Source: Fremontodendron californicum (lineage: Eukaryota; Streptophyta; Magnoliopsida; Malvales; Malvaceae). Taken from it: a stretch of 64,000 nt of DNA. A program made the position numbers and the translations under genes. Each line of letters starts with the position of its first letter. Position 1 is the stretch's first letter. Positions 46,601 through 57,923 of this stretch are shown in pieces. The notes beneath the pieces were generated by a model. It did no database searches and was not told the origin of the DNA. It saw only the letters and a list, made by a program, of their open reading frames with translations. The stretch covers positions 4,533,501 through 4,597,500 of the forward strand of contig JAULJL010000033.1 in NCBI GenBank assembly GCA_030761205.1. Reading direction: 5' to 3'.

Positions 46601-49600
46601 AAACTTGACATCCCTGTCTGAAACAATCGAAGTAGGAACACCATGCAAACGCACCACTTCTTTAAAAAACAAATCAGCTATGTGAGAAGCATCTGCTGTT
46701 TTGGAGCAAGGAATAAAATGTGCCATTTTAGAAAACCTATCCACTACAACAAAAATCGAGTCATACCCTTTGGATGTCTTAGGAAGGCCCAACACGAAAT
46801 CCATGCTCAAATGAATCCAAGGTGCCTCTGGTTCTGGTAATGGCGTGTACAACCCAGTGTTTTGGGATGTCCCTTTGCCGAACTGACAAATAGAACACCG
46901 TTGCACAAACCTGCTCACATCTTTATACATTCGCGGCCAATAATAGCGATCTGACACCAGCGCTTTTGTCTTGTCCCTGCCAAAATGTCCTCCTAAACCA
47001 TTCCCATGAAGCTCCCTGATAATCTGTTCTCGAAAAGACCCTTCAGGAATGCAAAGCTGATTTCCCTTAAAAAGGTACCCGTCATGCAACCTGTAGGGCA
47101 GCTGCTGGTCAGCTTCTGTCCCCTGCAAATCTGCCACAATGTGCTTAAAATCAGAATCAGTAACATACTGATTTTTGAGTTCTTCGAAGCCAACAACTTG
47201 GGAACTCATCGTCGTTAAAATTAACGATCGCCGACTCAAGGCATCCGCCACCACATTAGTCTTCCCTGTCTTATACTTCAAGGAAAAATTAAACTCATCT
47301 AAATATGAACTCCATTTAGCATGACGATCATTGAGCTTCTTTTGCGAACTCAAATACCTTAGGGCTTGATGGTCTGAATAAACCACGAATTCCCTATAGG
47401 CTAGATAGTGCTGCCAGTGCCGAATGGCCCTCACCAAAGCATAAAATTCCAGATCGTAAGTGGAATACCTTCGCTTAGAATTTGACAATTTCTCGCTAAA
47501 AAATTCCAAAGGCTTTCCTTCCTGACTAAGAACAGCCCCAATCCCGTTATGGGAAGCATCACATTCAACAACAAATAATTTATCAAAATCTGGTAACGCT
47601 AGAACTGGCGCGGCTGTCAACAGGAGTTTAATTCGCTCAAAAGCTTTCTGAGCTGAATTGGTCCATTCGAATTGCTCTTTCTTCAAATTTTCTGTAATAG
47701 GACTCATAATGGAGCTGAAATTCCTTATGAACCTCCTATAAAATGAAGCTAAACCATGGAAACTCCTTACTTCTTTGGCTGACTGTGGTGCTGGCCAGTC
47801 TTGGATTGCACCTTACCCGGATCTGGTTTCAGCCCTTCGGCAGAAACAATGAACCCCAGAAATACCACTTCTGTTTGTAAAAAGGAGCATTTCTTCAAGT
47901 TTACAAAAAGCTTCTCCTTTTGTAGGACTTCCAATACTTGGCGCAAATGTACTAAATGCTCTTTTTCACTATGACTGTAAATCAGAATATCGTCAAAATA
48001 AACGACAATAAAACGTGTCAGAAAAGGTTTAAGTACCTCAGTCATGATGCGCATGAATGTGCTAGGAGCATTTGACAAACCGAAAGGCATTACTAGCCAT
48101 TCATATAAGCCATCCGGGGTCTTAAAAGCAGTCTTCCACTCATCTCCTTCTCTCAATCTGATTTGGTGGTAACCACTTCTCAAGTCAATCTTAGAAAATA
48201 CCTTAGAACCTGCCAATTGATCGAGCATGTCCTCCAATCGCGGGATTGGAAACCTGTACTTGACCGTGTTTTTATTTATGGCTCGACTGTCCACACACAT
48301 CCTCCAAGAACCATCTTTCTTAGGGGCTAACAAGGCCGGACAAGCACAAGGACTTTTGCTTTCTCGCACTAACCCCTTTTCCATCAACTCTTCAACCTGT
48401 TTTTGCATCTCAAGCCGCTGTGCAGGCGGTATTCTGTATGCTGGCAGATTTGGTAGAGAAGCTCCCGGTACTAAATCCATGGCATGTTCAATGCTCCTCA
48501 TTGGTGGTAGGCCTTGAGGCAAGGTATCACCTACCAAATCAGCAAACTCCTCTAATAATCGCTGAACTGCCATAGGTTGTTCCTTGCTGTCCCCATCACT
48601 GTCGACACAATTAGCAACCTTGCTGATAACAGCGAACATCACTCCTGCTTCCCTTCCTTCATCCTCCAACTCTTCAGCTGTTAAAAACCCATTTAATTTG
48701 CTGGTGTTAGGTGCCGCAACCTCTCTATGGGGATGTAGAGTGTACTTTTTACCCGCTCTATGGAAGGAATATGTATTTTCCTTAGTTTAGTGTTGCATAT
48801 CATGGTCATATAACCAAGGTCGACCCAAAAGAATATGACAAGCATCCATTGGCACAACGTCGCATAGCGCCTCATCATCCACATTACTGCCCATAACAAA
48901 TTTAACTAAGCATTGAGATTGTACCGGTATCTCAAAGCCTTTTTTAACCCATTGGATCTTGTATGGGTGAGGGTGTTTCTCTGTAGGCAAGTGCAATTTG
49001 TCGATTGTTTCCTTGGAAATATAATTTTCCGAACTCCCATTGTCGATAATGGCGTCACATACTTTGGTACCACAAAGAACACGGGTTCGAAATATGCTTC
49101 GCCTCCTCCAATCTTCCTTATCATCTTTGGTGGTTGTTGTCATGACTCTCCGAACCATCAACGACTCTCCTTGTACCAGATAAATATCCACATCATCATC
49201 ATCATCGTTATGGTCATCATAGATGGGTTCCGACAAGTCTAGACCATCCTCTTCTATCTCAATCAGATTCACCCTTCTTTTCGGACATGCGTAAGAAGCA
49301 TGTCCCCTTTCTCCACAACTGAAACACCGAATCTGACTTCCAGCCCCTGTTTTGTTAGGATTTGGCTGTGTGCCGCCTCCTGTTTTGCCATAACCTGCTT
49401 GTGTGCCGCCCCTGTACTCATTCTGCCCCTTGTAACCCTTGCTACTGCCCATGGAGTTGCTGCCAGTCAGTTTACTGGTTGAGGCAGCCCCTTTCCCACT
49501 GAAATTGCTGTGGGAGGCAGATTCTGACTTGTTAAAAATAGGCCTCCTAGCACCATAGCGTAGTACCTTTTCTCAGCTTGCAAGGCTGCTTGTCTCGCAT

Positions 49601-51073
49601 CTTCTAAGGTGAACAACCGAACCACCCCCAACTCATCTCTAATGCTTAGATCCATTCCCGCAAGATAGCGAGATGTTAATTGCTCATTGGTTTCCTTCAA
49701 GTCGACCCTAATAGACAGATTGTTAAAATCAGATGTGTATTGGTCAATCGACCTACCATTCTGTCTGAGTAGATGGAATTTGCGATAAAGATCCATGGCA
49801 TAATCTGCTGGTAGGAACTGTTTCCGCATCTTGCTCTTCATGTGTTCCCAACTACCAATTTTCAGCTTTCCTTGACGTGCCCGTTGCTCTTCAACTCTCT
49901 TCCACCATTGAAGTGCCGCCCCTTTCAAGTGAAGCTTCACAAACAATACCGTTCGATGCTCTGCCATGGGCTTCCATTCGAAATAATTATCCACCGTGGC
50001 TTCCCAATCTAGATAATCTTCAGCGTGTAGATCCCCATGGAAATCATCTACTTGGATCCTTACTCCTCCTCCATTCAAATCCAAGGCATGTAGCAACCTA
50101 TCTTCCAATCCACCTCTTGCTGCCAGATTCACAGGTCCAGCATTTTGGAAGGGGTTCTCAGCCTCTCCATCATCCGATTCTTCCTCCTGACCACCTTCCG
50201 GTAAATCAAAAGGGTTGTGGTCACCTTCCGGAATCTCCATTCGGGCTCCCACTAGTCCTGGTCGCTGCAAGGCTTGAACAGCCCGCGACAAGTCTTCAAT
50301 CATCTGCCTCATCTCATTCAAGTCAGTTTGCTGCCCTTGATTTCCCCTGGCACGACCTCTACCACGCCCAACCATGGCTCTGATACCAATTTGATGCAGG
50401 GTAGAAACTAGAACAGTAAACAAGATAGAAAGTAGGCTGCGATTGAGTAGGACTTTTTAGGTTTAGAGGCAAATCTGCCAATATCTTTATTGAAGAGTTA
50501 AAACTCTGAAAAATAATAATGATAAGCTGATCGACTGCTACCCTATCTTAGGGTATTTATAATAACCCTATTTTATTTAAAGTCACATACCTAAATAAAA
50601 TACCTAAATAGCATAAGACTCCTACTTAAAATAAACTAAGTAAACAAGCATAAACTTGAAGACTTCTACTTAAAATAAACTAAGTAAACAAACATAAAAC
50701 TTTAATAATTAAATCGATGCTCCTGCATCACTTATCCTGTGTTCTTTACGAATTTTAGGTGGTGGATGAGTATGAACTGATTGAAAGTTTTTGTAAATTC
50801 ATCTTTCCAGAGTTCATTTTTTTATGCCAATTTTTAGCAATGATAAGTGGTTGTATTTTGGTATCTGCTGTTAATTTACTAGTTGCTGGATCTTGTTGCA
50901 GCCGTCGTGGCGGTATGATGAGTGGCCGTGGCGGTATGATGAGTGGCCGTGGTGGTGGTCGTGGTCGTGGTAGAGGCCGTGGCCGTGGAAAAAAGAAGCC
51001 TATGGAGAAGTCAGCAGATGATCTTGACAAGGAGCTGGAGAACTATCATGCTGAAGCCATGAACGTTTCCTAA
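40513..51073 (+). CDS. ALY/THO4-like: ALY/REF mRNA export adaptor (THO complex subunit 4-like), 6 exons
   Basis: RNA-binding adaptor linking the THO/TREX complex and the helicase UAP56 to the mRNA export receptor; nuclear. Exons: 40513-40692, 41358-41501, 41593-41661, 42657-42844, 44357-44407, 50902-51073; total 804 bases, 267 residues plus TAA. Residues 3-15 (TSLDMTLDDMVKR) form the N-terminal UAP56-binding motif. A basic Arg/Pro/Gly region follows to ~60. The RRM is at about 91-167 with RNP2 LYVSNL (93-98) and RNP1-like GRSSGSAEVVY (128-138). A basic linker GRRKRTVVMT precedes an RGG-rich tail (212-235). The C-terminal motif KSADDLDKELENYHAEAMNV matches the second UAP56-binding end. The length is normal for plant ALY. 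All exons join in phase with no stops, so it appears functional. Intron 5 (6494 bases) contains retrotransposon D. Confidence 0.9.
41358..41501 (+). CDS. ALY exon 2 (residues 61-108)
   Basis: Acceptor TTTCATTAG|TCT, donor AGG|GTAAAG, 48 codons, phase 0 at both ends. Encodes LPWQHDLFEDSLRAAGIS and the start of the RRM (KLYVSNLDHGV). The later AG in CCCACAG (41367-41368) would shift the frame. Confidence 0.88.
41593..41661 (+). CDS. ALY exon 3 (residues 109-131)
   Basis: Acceptor ACATCTCAG|GAA, donor AGT|GTAAGT, 23 codons: ELFSEIGELKRYSVHYDKNG and the first part of RNP1. Confidence 0.9.
42657..42844 (+). CDS. ALY exon 4 (residues 132-194)
   Basis: Acceptor TTGTTTTCAG|GGT; donor ATGAC|GTATGT leaving phase 2. 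Encodes the second half of the RRM (GSAEVVYLRRSDAFAALKRY; LDGKPMIIEIVG) and a basic segment ending RKRTVVM. A duplicate donor lies at 42892. Confidence 0.87.
42830..42925 (+). repeat. 48-base tandem duplication across the exon 4 splice donor
   Basis: Two near-identical 48-base units starting GACTGTTGTTATGACGTATG (one difference visible: TTCTATATT vs TTCCATATT). Each contains the same ATGAC|GTATGT donor (after 42844 and after 42892). Using the second would add 16 in-frame residues with no stop. Confidence 0.9.
42845..44356 (+). other. ALY intron 4 (1512 bases)
   Basis: Noncoding. The segment 43135-43560, starting GGGCACCATACCTGTGTCAA, differs in composition from the rest and carries an open frame of 136 codons that I do not recognise; it may be an inserted fragment. 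A CT-rich tract (44278-44300) precedes the 3' end. Confidence 0.6.
44357..44407 (+). CDS. ALY exon 5 (residues 194-211)
   Basis: Acceptor TTATGCAG|GCC, donor CTTAA|GTAAGT. Completes Thr194 and encodes PEAGQSRSSAGINRGL, typical of the Gly/Ser/Arg linker; phase 2 at both ends. Confidence 0.82.
45364..45368 (+). repeat. Left target-site duplication of element D
   Basis: CTTAT immediately before the LTR; identical to 50731-50735 after the other LTR. Five bases, as expected for Ty3/gypsy integration. Confidence 0.93.
45369..45707 (-). repeat. 3' LTR of element D
   Basis: 339 bases with the short inverted ends TGATGCAG/CTGCATCA. It contains two ~38-base direct repeats (CTACTTAAAATAAACTAAGT). Five transitions distinguish it from 50392-50730. 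Confidence 0.95.
45708..45720 (-). other. Polypurine tract of element D
   Basis: Minus strand AACCAAGGGAGAT directly before the 3' LTR. It overlaps the end of the original polyprotein stop at 45719-45721. Confidence 0.75.
45719..50375 (-). pseudogene. gag-pol polyprotein of element D, four breaks
   Basis: Start ATG at 50375, next to the primer site. Gag domain (WWKRVEEQRARQGK; YTSDFNNLS), CCHC knuckle CFSCGERGHASYAC (about 49310), protease with IIDNGSSENYIS, RT with KKDGSWRMCVDSRAINKNTV and catalytic YFDD, RNase H (VECDASHNGIGAVLS; YSDHQAL), HHCC and integrase core (SMDFV; SDRDVKF; DGQTEAINRS), then a chromodomain (YRRFLIKWLG). Breaks: 1-2 base frameshift near 49558 before the knuckle; TAA at 48787-48789 after the protease; a frameshift near 47808 just after RT, consistent with a few lost bases; TGA at 45818-45820 inside the chromodomain, beyond which the frame stays open to 45719. 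RT core and integrase core are each intact. Confidence 0.93.
50376..50388 (-). other. Primer binding site of element D
   Basis: Minus strand TGGTATCAGAGCC, three bases after the LTR end. This is the standard plant initiator tRNA-Met primer site; it abuts the gag start codon. Confidence 0.92.
50392..50730 (-). repeat. 5' LTR of element D
   Basis: 339 bases, TGATGCAGGG to CTCCTGCATCA, same length as the other LTR with no indels. Confidence 0.95.
50731..50735 (+). repeat. Right target-site duplication of element D
   Basis: CTTAT, matching 45364-45368. The intron resumes directly after it. Confidence 0.93.
50902..51073 (+). CDS. ALY exon 6 (residues 211-267 and stop)
   Basis: Acceptor TTGTTGCAG|CCG restores the frame from exon 5. 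Encodes an RGG-rich tail with a duplicated 21-base unit (GGMMSGR twice, 50909-50950), then KKKPMEKSADDLDKELENYH and AEAMNVS before TAA. Confidence 0.88.
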
Positions 51074-52027
51074 AGTTTCAAACCATAGGAATTTAACATT
51101 ATTTTTGCTTAGCTGTACAAAAATGGTGGTTTTAGTGTCGCATTGTACTTTGCTTGTTGGATGGGTTTGTTTGTTTTTGTTTGATTATCATTAGATTTTT
51201 AAGTTTAGTTGGATGGGATGGGATGGGATGGGTTTGTTTTGTTATTTAGATAGATTTCCTTTCAAGCTTAGTTAAAAATGGAATTTAGAACCTGGTTGGT
51301 ATATTGTGATTTGCAATGTCAGTACCCTATGACTGCCGGACCTCATTTTATCACTTCCCAAAAGAAAGATAAAATTTGAGTTTATTCTTCCACTAGCCTG
51401 GCCCTGTATTTTGGAAAAGTAAATTATGAAACAAAACCCCCAAAAGCCTTCAGAAATTATACACCCCCTGGCCTGTATCAAAGTGCATGTTTATCATATG
51501 GACTTCATACACTGCTGCTCAGTTACTCGTACAAAACTTGAACGATTTCAGTTTCAAGGACTTGATTTTAGATCCGATTTGAACTCAAAAATACGTTTAA
51601 TCCATCTGAATCATATCTTGATCTAATCAGATTTTGTAATAAAAAGTTAAAAACTCGTACTTGTTCAATCCGAACTTGAAATGATTGAATTTTAAATGAT
51701 TAGGACTCGAATTGATTTGTTCATGAATTGACTTGGACTTATCCGAATTCAAAACGATACGAAAAAATAATCTAAAATTATTTGAATTTAAATTAAATAT
51801 AATTTTACTTTAAAAACATTAATTTAATAAAAATAATAAATATAACACAAATTACTAAGTTATTTTAATTTTATAACTTTAAATTATCTTTAAATTTTTT
51901 TTTACTATTACAATATTACAATTTCATATAGTTTTGAATATATCCTTCTTAATTATGATTAAAAAAAATATAAAACAACTAATTTCTATTATAATAATTG
52001 AATTAAATTTTATATATTTATTAGTAT
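51074..52027. other. ALY 3' UTR and AT-rich intergenic DNA
   Basis: Starts with the likely ALY 3' UTR. A run of GGATG pentamers lies at 51208-51235. 51540-51800 repeats phrases like GAACTTGAAATGATTGAATT at irregular spacing. 51780-52020 is very AT-rich. No gene seen; the open frames at 51272-51626 look accidental. Confidence 0.5.
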
Positions 52028-53390
52028 ATGCCGTAACGGGATCCAGCCACCGCCAGACAACTTAGAAAGAAAATGGAAGTCTTGAAATGAAGTCATTTTC
52101 TCTTTGGAAAAAAACTTCGAGGGATTCAAAATAACGCTCTTATAAAAATCTGAAAATAAAAACCAAAAGAATCGTCATCAATTATTTTGAGCAAGATATG
52201 ATTGGTTCCCTATAAAAATTATCTTTTTGAAGAAAGCTTAAAGTTAATCAAAATTTATTAAAAAGATAAATTTTTGGAGGTCTGCGGGAAAATTAAATAA
52301 AACCAAAGTGGACTCAAGGGTCAGTTACGCGTGGAGAATGTATTAACACCCTCACGCATCCGTCCGAAAACATTACCAATTAATCATGTGCTATCTTATA
52401 TTTTGACAAAGAATGATTCTAAGTTCGGTATTTAAACATAATTCTCTCAATTAGATTACAGATTTTATTTGAAAATCATTTGAGAGTGGAGTAGGATTTT
52501 TTATCTTAATAAATTTTCTAATAAGCTCATAAAATACACATTTTATCTCTTTTTTATTCTTAGTTTTAGTTAAGTTTTCAATCTTTATCTTGATTACTTA
52601 TGTTATGTTTTTGAATTCTAGGTATATTTAAGAGAATGAAGTGAAAATATATCAATTATGATATTAAAGAGTTTACAAAATCATAATAACAAGATGGAAG
52701 AAGACTTGGGAGTAAAAAATATCAAATTCTTAGTTCAAAGCAATCAGACAGATTTGACTTCCGGAGCTTGTTACTAAGAAAACATGATGTTAAAGTCATT
52801 ATTCAAAGAAACTTCCTTCTTAACTTTTGAAGCTGACTTGAATACATTTCCAATAGTATATCATACGCCCAAATCGGACAAGAAGTGGTCATCCATATCA
52901 CCCGAAAAAGTGCTAGAAGATGCAGCAGCAGAAATGGCTGGCAGAGAGCCCGATGCTGCGGCGCCCAATTCCAACTCCGCGGAGCCCAAAATTCGCAAAA
53001 AGATTCGAAAAACCTGCCAAAAACGCAATTTTCTGCCTCCTAACTTACTTGTGCGGCAAGACTTGTTCTCAGGATTTTAAAACTCTATAAATACCATCTT
53101 TTAAGCCACAAACCAGACATCTTTTGAGGAGACTCAAGGATCATCATTCTTCTTCTTCTTCTTCTTCTCCATTCTTTTATTTTATTTTTATGTTTATGTT
53201 AATAATGCCTATGCTAGGCTAAACTTCTCTTTGGTTAAGAGTGATTTCAATACTCTAGACATGTTGTGTAATTAATATTCGCATTATATCTATCATTGGT
53301 TTTCTATCAAAATTGCTTATGTTCTTCCATTAAAATTATTCATGATCTTTGTCTTGATTTATTTAGAATGATCAACTAGATAGTGTGACA
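52028..53390. mobile_element. Decayed LTR-retrotransposon remnants
   Basis: 52320-52366 is a diverged copy of the conserved Tat/Ogre LTR box (CAGTTACGCGTGGAGAATGT..TAACACCCTCACGC). It is preceded by a segment resembling the LTR beginning (52028-52200). A plus-strand TATA-like CTATAAATACC at 53084 followed by a (TTC)n tract (53147-53168) suggests promoter and start region of a second LTR type. Boundaries are uncertain. The open frame at 52784-53080 lies in this LTR-like sequence and is not convincing. Confidence 0.45.
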
Positions 53391-55335
53391 ACATGCCAAA
53401 TACGAATTCAGCATGCTAGACACAAATCAATGAAGTCGTCACTATCATCTAATCTAGGTGTGATTAGTCACCTATACGAGTCTATCCCTTTTAAAGTAAT
53501 CCTAAGCTTGACTAAGGCACCTTAAAAAGAATAGGTTCTGGTCTACTTATTAGAACTAGGTTTGGGAGTACGGTTACGTGTGAGGAAGGATTAGCACCCG
53601 CACAACGCCCATCCAAAAGGATGGTACCTAATTAGTTTTGTGATACTTAAAAAGTCTTAAGTAAATGGTCTTATCTATCCTATCTTCTTTTTAATCTATT
53701 TAAGTTAAAAAAAAATATCGAAAATGATCTTTTAGGTCTCCCTTCCCATCAATTTGGGAGAATTGCTAAAAATGTTTCCTCACCTCGAGAGTATTCAAAA
53801 GAAAACGATCATTCCATTGAAGAGGCTTCATCGTCGGAAAAAAATTAAATTTTGAACCTAAGTCTAATCTTCATAATAAAAAAAAACTTATATTTTTATT
53901 TATGTTTGTTAAAAAATAAACCTTGATCTCAATATCGAAAATTATTTCTTAAAAATCCTTCCATCGATTTGGAGAATTTTTAAGAGACTTTTCTCACCTA
54001 GAAATTTCTTAGAAATCAACCAATCGCAATTTCTTTGAATTTCATCATTGGAAAAAATCTTAATTTATCTTTGATTTTTTGGTTTAGCGTCAATTATGGA
54101 AATTATGACTCAAAAAAATTCATTGAGAATTAATTATTTTAAAACAAATAAATTTCAACCTTTTGTATAAAAAATCATCCCTTAAAAACTTTTCCATCAA
54201 TCTGGAGAACTTTTAAGAGAGTTCTCTCACCTAAATTTTTTTCGGAGATCAACCAATCATAATCTTTTTGAATTTCATCATTGGAAAAGATCTCAATTTA
54301 TTAATTTTAAATTAATTAATCATCAATTAATAAAAAAATATATCTTACTAATAATAAATAAATTAATAAAATAATAGTTAAAATAATAGTTAAAAATAAT
54401 TAATAATAAATAATAATGGTTAAAAAATATATATAATAGCTAAAAAATATAACAAATAATAGTTAAAAATAATATAATAGTTAGTAAAAAAAAATATAAT
54501 AGTAATATAAATAATAAATCATATCAAAGTTGATTCGTAAAAATATACCTCTTAAAAAAAAAAAAAACTCTTTCTTTTCTTTGATCTCTCTCCTCAAGAA
54601 CATCAAGAACACCAAGCAAACCCAGAAAAAAAATTCCAGATTCCGGCCACTGCCGCCGTCGTCGTTCACCGCAGCCGACCTCCACCGTTGCCGCGATCAC
54701 CGAACTCAAAAAGTTCCCAAAAAATCACCAAAAATCCCTTTCGACCTCCTCTACCCAAAACTCAACTTAGTTTTTCCTGAATCTAATCCGGTAATCCTAC
54801 ATCTAAGTTTGAATGCGGCTTCAACCTTTCTGATCTCCTCCATTGTTCGCTGAATGGTCACCAAACTCCGGCCTAAGCTTTCTCTAATTAAATCCAAGAT
54901 TCCCACTATAAACAATCTTTCGAAACAACCACTAAAGCTAACACCCAAAGAATTTTTGAATCTAGTAGCTAAAAAAAAAAAATCTTTTTCTTTTCACCAA
55001 TTCTTGTTTATTTGCTCTTGGTTGTGCTCCGAAATTCTATGATTCTCTGATGATTTTTGTTGTTGAGCCTAAGGTTGTTTATATAGGAAAGAATTAGGGT
55101 TTCATTCTCATATAGAGTCCTAATCTGATCAAGATAGGACTTTTATTCCAATCACACTTCTTAGAGTCCAAGTTTGATCCAAAGAAGAGATCAAGTCCTA
55201 TCAAAACTGGGTTTATCAATATATATATTTTTTTGAATTATCCGAATTTCCCCTTTTTTATTTTTTGATTTTTTTATTTAATTCGAAAATGAAATAAATA
55301 TAAATTAGAAATTAAAAAAAAAAATTAACTAATTA
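53391..55335 (-). mobile_element. Decayed LTR, minus sense (element E)
   Basis: Begins near TGTGACAACATGCC and has the order of landmarks seen at the start of the A and F LTRs: a GTCGTCAC..AATCTAGGTGTGATTAGTCACC motif (53430-53475), then the conserved box (53572-53614). About 1.5 kb further on there is a minus-strand TATA box (CCTATATAAACAACC, near 55075-55089). It looks like a ~1.9 kb LTR of a related but distinct family, cut at 55336. The open frame at 54530-54853 is simple-sequence rich and probably not a gene. Confidence 0.45.
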
Positions 55336-57923
55336 AAATGAATGCCTTAGCATATTCTAAATGAAATGAAATATCCTAAGTTATATGATATATTCTAAAT
55401 GAAATTAAATGACCTATGTAACATAATACATTCTATATGAAATGCAATATCCTATACATTCTATATGAAATTCAATATCCTAAGTCATATGATATAATCT
55501 AAATGAAATAAAATATTCTAGATGACATAATATATCCTAAATGAAATGAAATGACCTAGGTAATATAATATATTCTACATGAAATGCAATATCCTAAGTC
55601 ATATGATATAATCTAAATGAAATAAAATATTCTAGATGACATAATATATCCTAAATGAAATGAAATGATTTAAATGACATGACAAATATGAATGATATGG
55701 CATATACTTTAAATGACATGGAATAAAATAATGCTATCATATAATATGCATGAAAATAAAAATAATGCATGAACATGATATATGCTAAATAATATGACAA
55801 AAAAAAAATAACTAAATAAAAAGCATAGGATATCATGAAATATTCCAAATCATATAATAAACAATATAACATAACTCAAAGTCATAACAATATCATAGAA
55901 ATTATCATAGCAAGAATCACACATGAATATGGAAAATGCAATGCATGAAATGTATTTTTTCCTTTAATTAAGGAAATCCGTATATCTAAAAAGATATCCG
56001 GCTACCTTAGGAAAATATGTCAAATTAAATATTCTAAAACTAAAATACTTTGTGATTGTTCGAAAACAATTTTGAAAAGCTTGAATTAAAAATAAAAAAA
56101 CTGGGCTAATTTCCTTTAAAATGGCTCTAATTTTCCAAGTTTAAAAATCCGGACTTGACTACCCTTAACCCGAGACATGAAAAACCATTTTTAGAGTTTA
56201 AAAAGGCTTAGAAACTACCCTAAGTCAGTAGCTAACCCACCTAATCAGCCCACTCTAAGTAACTTAACCTAAACAGAAAAATGATTTTTCTTTAAATTCA
56301 ATTCTGACTCCACTGTCCAGTTTTAAGCCACGATTTTTTATCCTATTTTTAAAAATTCAAAAAATTCTAAAACAAATACTGGAGACTCAGGACATGTAAA
56401 AATACATGGGAAAAAATAAGCTTAATTTTTTGATTAAATAAAAATGCCCAGTAAAATCGGAACAGTACGAAAACTGGGTGAAAAAAACTGTTTTGTCAAA
56501 ACACATTTTTGCCTTTGATAAAATCATTTAAAAATCAAAGTAAAATATTTTAAACTCATAAAATAGCTCAAAAACAGTAGCTAGGACTTTTTGAAAGTTA
56601 GATAAAAATTGGCTAAGTAAAAAAAATCACAAAGGTAGAATAATCAATTTGACAAAACTTAATTTTCCACAAGTATGCTCAAGAGAGCATAACTTTAAAC
56701 CATTAATTGGCTCAAGTCATTATTCAAGTGGCATGAACATGAAATGCATGAAACAATACAGCAAACATAATGCATGAAATGCATGGATTTAAACCTAAAT
56801 GTCATGAAAAAATGCATGGCATTCATAAAGTGACCTAGACCTAAATGAACTTGCATGGCATTTAATGCAACCTAGACCTAAAATGCATCAACATGCATGA
56901 CAAATAAACCTAACTTAATAACTAAAATATGCATGACATTTTCACAAACACAAAGCATGCTTAAACCAAAAACTCAACCAAATATCATGCAAATGCTAAC
57001 CTATCAACAAACATGGCAAGAATGCACATCAAATGCAAAAATTCCAAGGGTGGCCGAATGGAATAATGTGACTAGCAAACATGGCATTTTCTCAAACACT
57101 TGGTATACTAACATGCTCAACTAAATCAAATGTCATACAAATGCAAAAACCTACCAACTAACATGGCAAAAATGCAACACATAATGCAAAACACATGGAA
57201 TAGCCAAATGGCCTCAAGCTCCAACAAGCATGGCATTTTCACAAACACTTGGTATACTAACATGCTCAACTAAAATATAACACTTAACTCATGCAAAAAC
57301 CACAAAATCATTTTCACAAACACTTAATATACTAAAACTAAAACATGCTCAACTAAGATATAAAACTCAAATCATGCAAAGACCACACAAGCATTTTTAC
57401 AAATACTTGATATACTAAATCTAAAACATGCTCAAATTTAAACATCATGAAAACAGAAAATTAAAAATGCAAAAACATGATATTTAAAACATAAATGGCA
57501 ACAAGCAAAGCAACCAAATTAAAATATAACTCAAGAATATGAAGTAAAACAACATTTAAAACACCAAGATCAAAGAAAATAACATAAACAATATGGTAAA
57601 ATAAATCAAAACAGCAACTTAACTAAATAATGTAGGCCATTTGGTCATGGTGAGTTTATTGTAAAAAAATGTAAAAAAAAAAAATATTCAAGAAGGAGAT
57701 GAAGGAAGAACTTGAAAAGAACAATAAAAATCATTTATTTAAAATGGAAACTCACCAAATAGAAATCAAAATAGCAAAAACAAGAATGGAAAATCAAGAA
57801 AGTGCAAGAGTTGGTGCTCAAAAGCAACCTCAAGAAGCTATATTTAAAGCTTTATCTCTTCAAACTTTCCTTTCTTTTCTAAACTTTTCTTTTTTGTTTT
57901 CAACCAAGAAGAGAAAAACTAAG
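55336..57923 (-). mobile_element. Tat/Ogre LTR fragment (element G), split by element F
   Basis: Matches about 18560-21010 of A's LTR: the minisatellite (55345-55680), the block with GGAAATCCGTATATCTAAAA, and the repeats with TTTTCACAAACACTTGGTAT. It is interrupted at 57923 by the start of F's LTR (TGTCGCAACC). CTAAG (57919-57923) is the expected F target duplication; its partner is outside the window. Confidence 0.8.

Larger units (their letters stand above)
45369..50730 (-). mobile_element. Element D: chromovirus (Ty3/gypsy) in ALY intron 5
   Basis: Complete 5362-base element, opposite in orientation to the host gene. 339-base LTRs (TGATGCAGGG...CTCCTGCATCA), CTTAT target duplications, initiator-Met primer site, polypurine tract, and one gag-pol frame ending in a chromodomain. 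The compact size, short LTRs and chromodomain suggest the Reina clade of chromoviruses; the clade is inference. The LTRs differ at 5 of 339 sites, all transitions, so insertion is recent. Four lesions break the polyprotein (near 49558, at 48787, near 47808, at 45818), so it cannot move by itself. Confidence 0.95.

Noticed and set aside
52784..53080. 98-codon open frame upstream of a TATA-like box
   Set aside because: Lies in LTR-like U3 sequence; no domain, and the downstream TATA/(TTC)n layout argues for a promoter region.
54530..54853. 107-codon open frame with Pro/Ser-rich product
   Set aside because: Lies in a decayed LTR between the conserved box and a minus-strand TATA box; composition fits untranslated LTR sequence.
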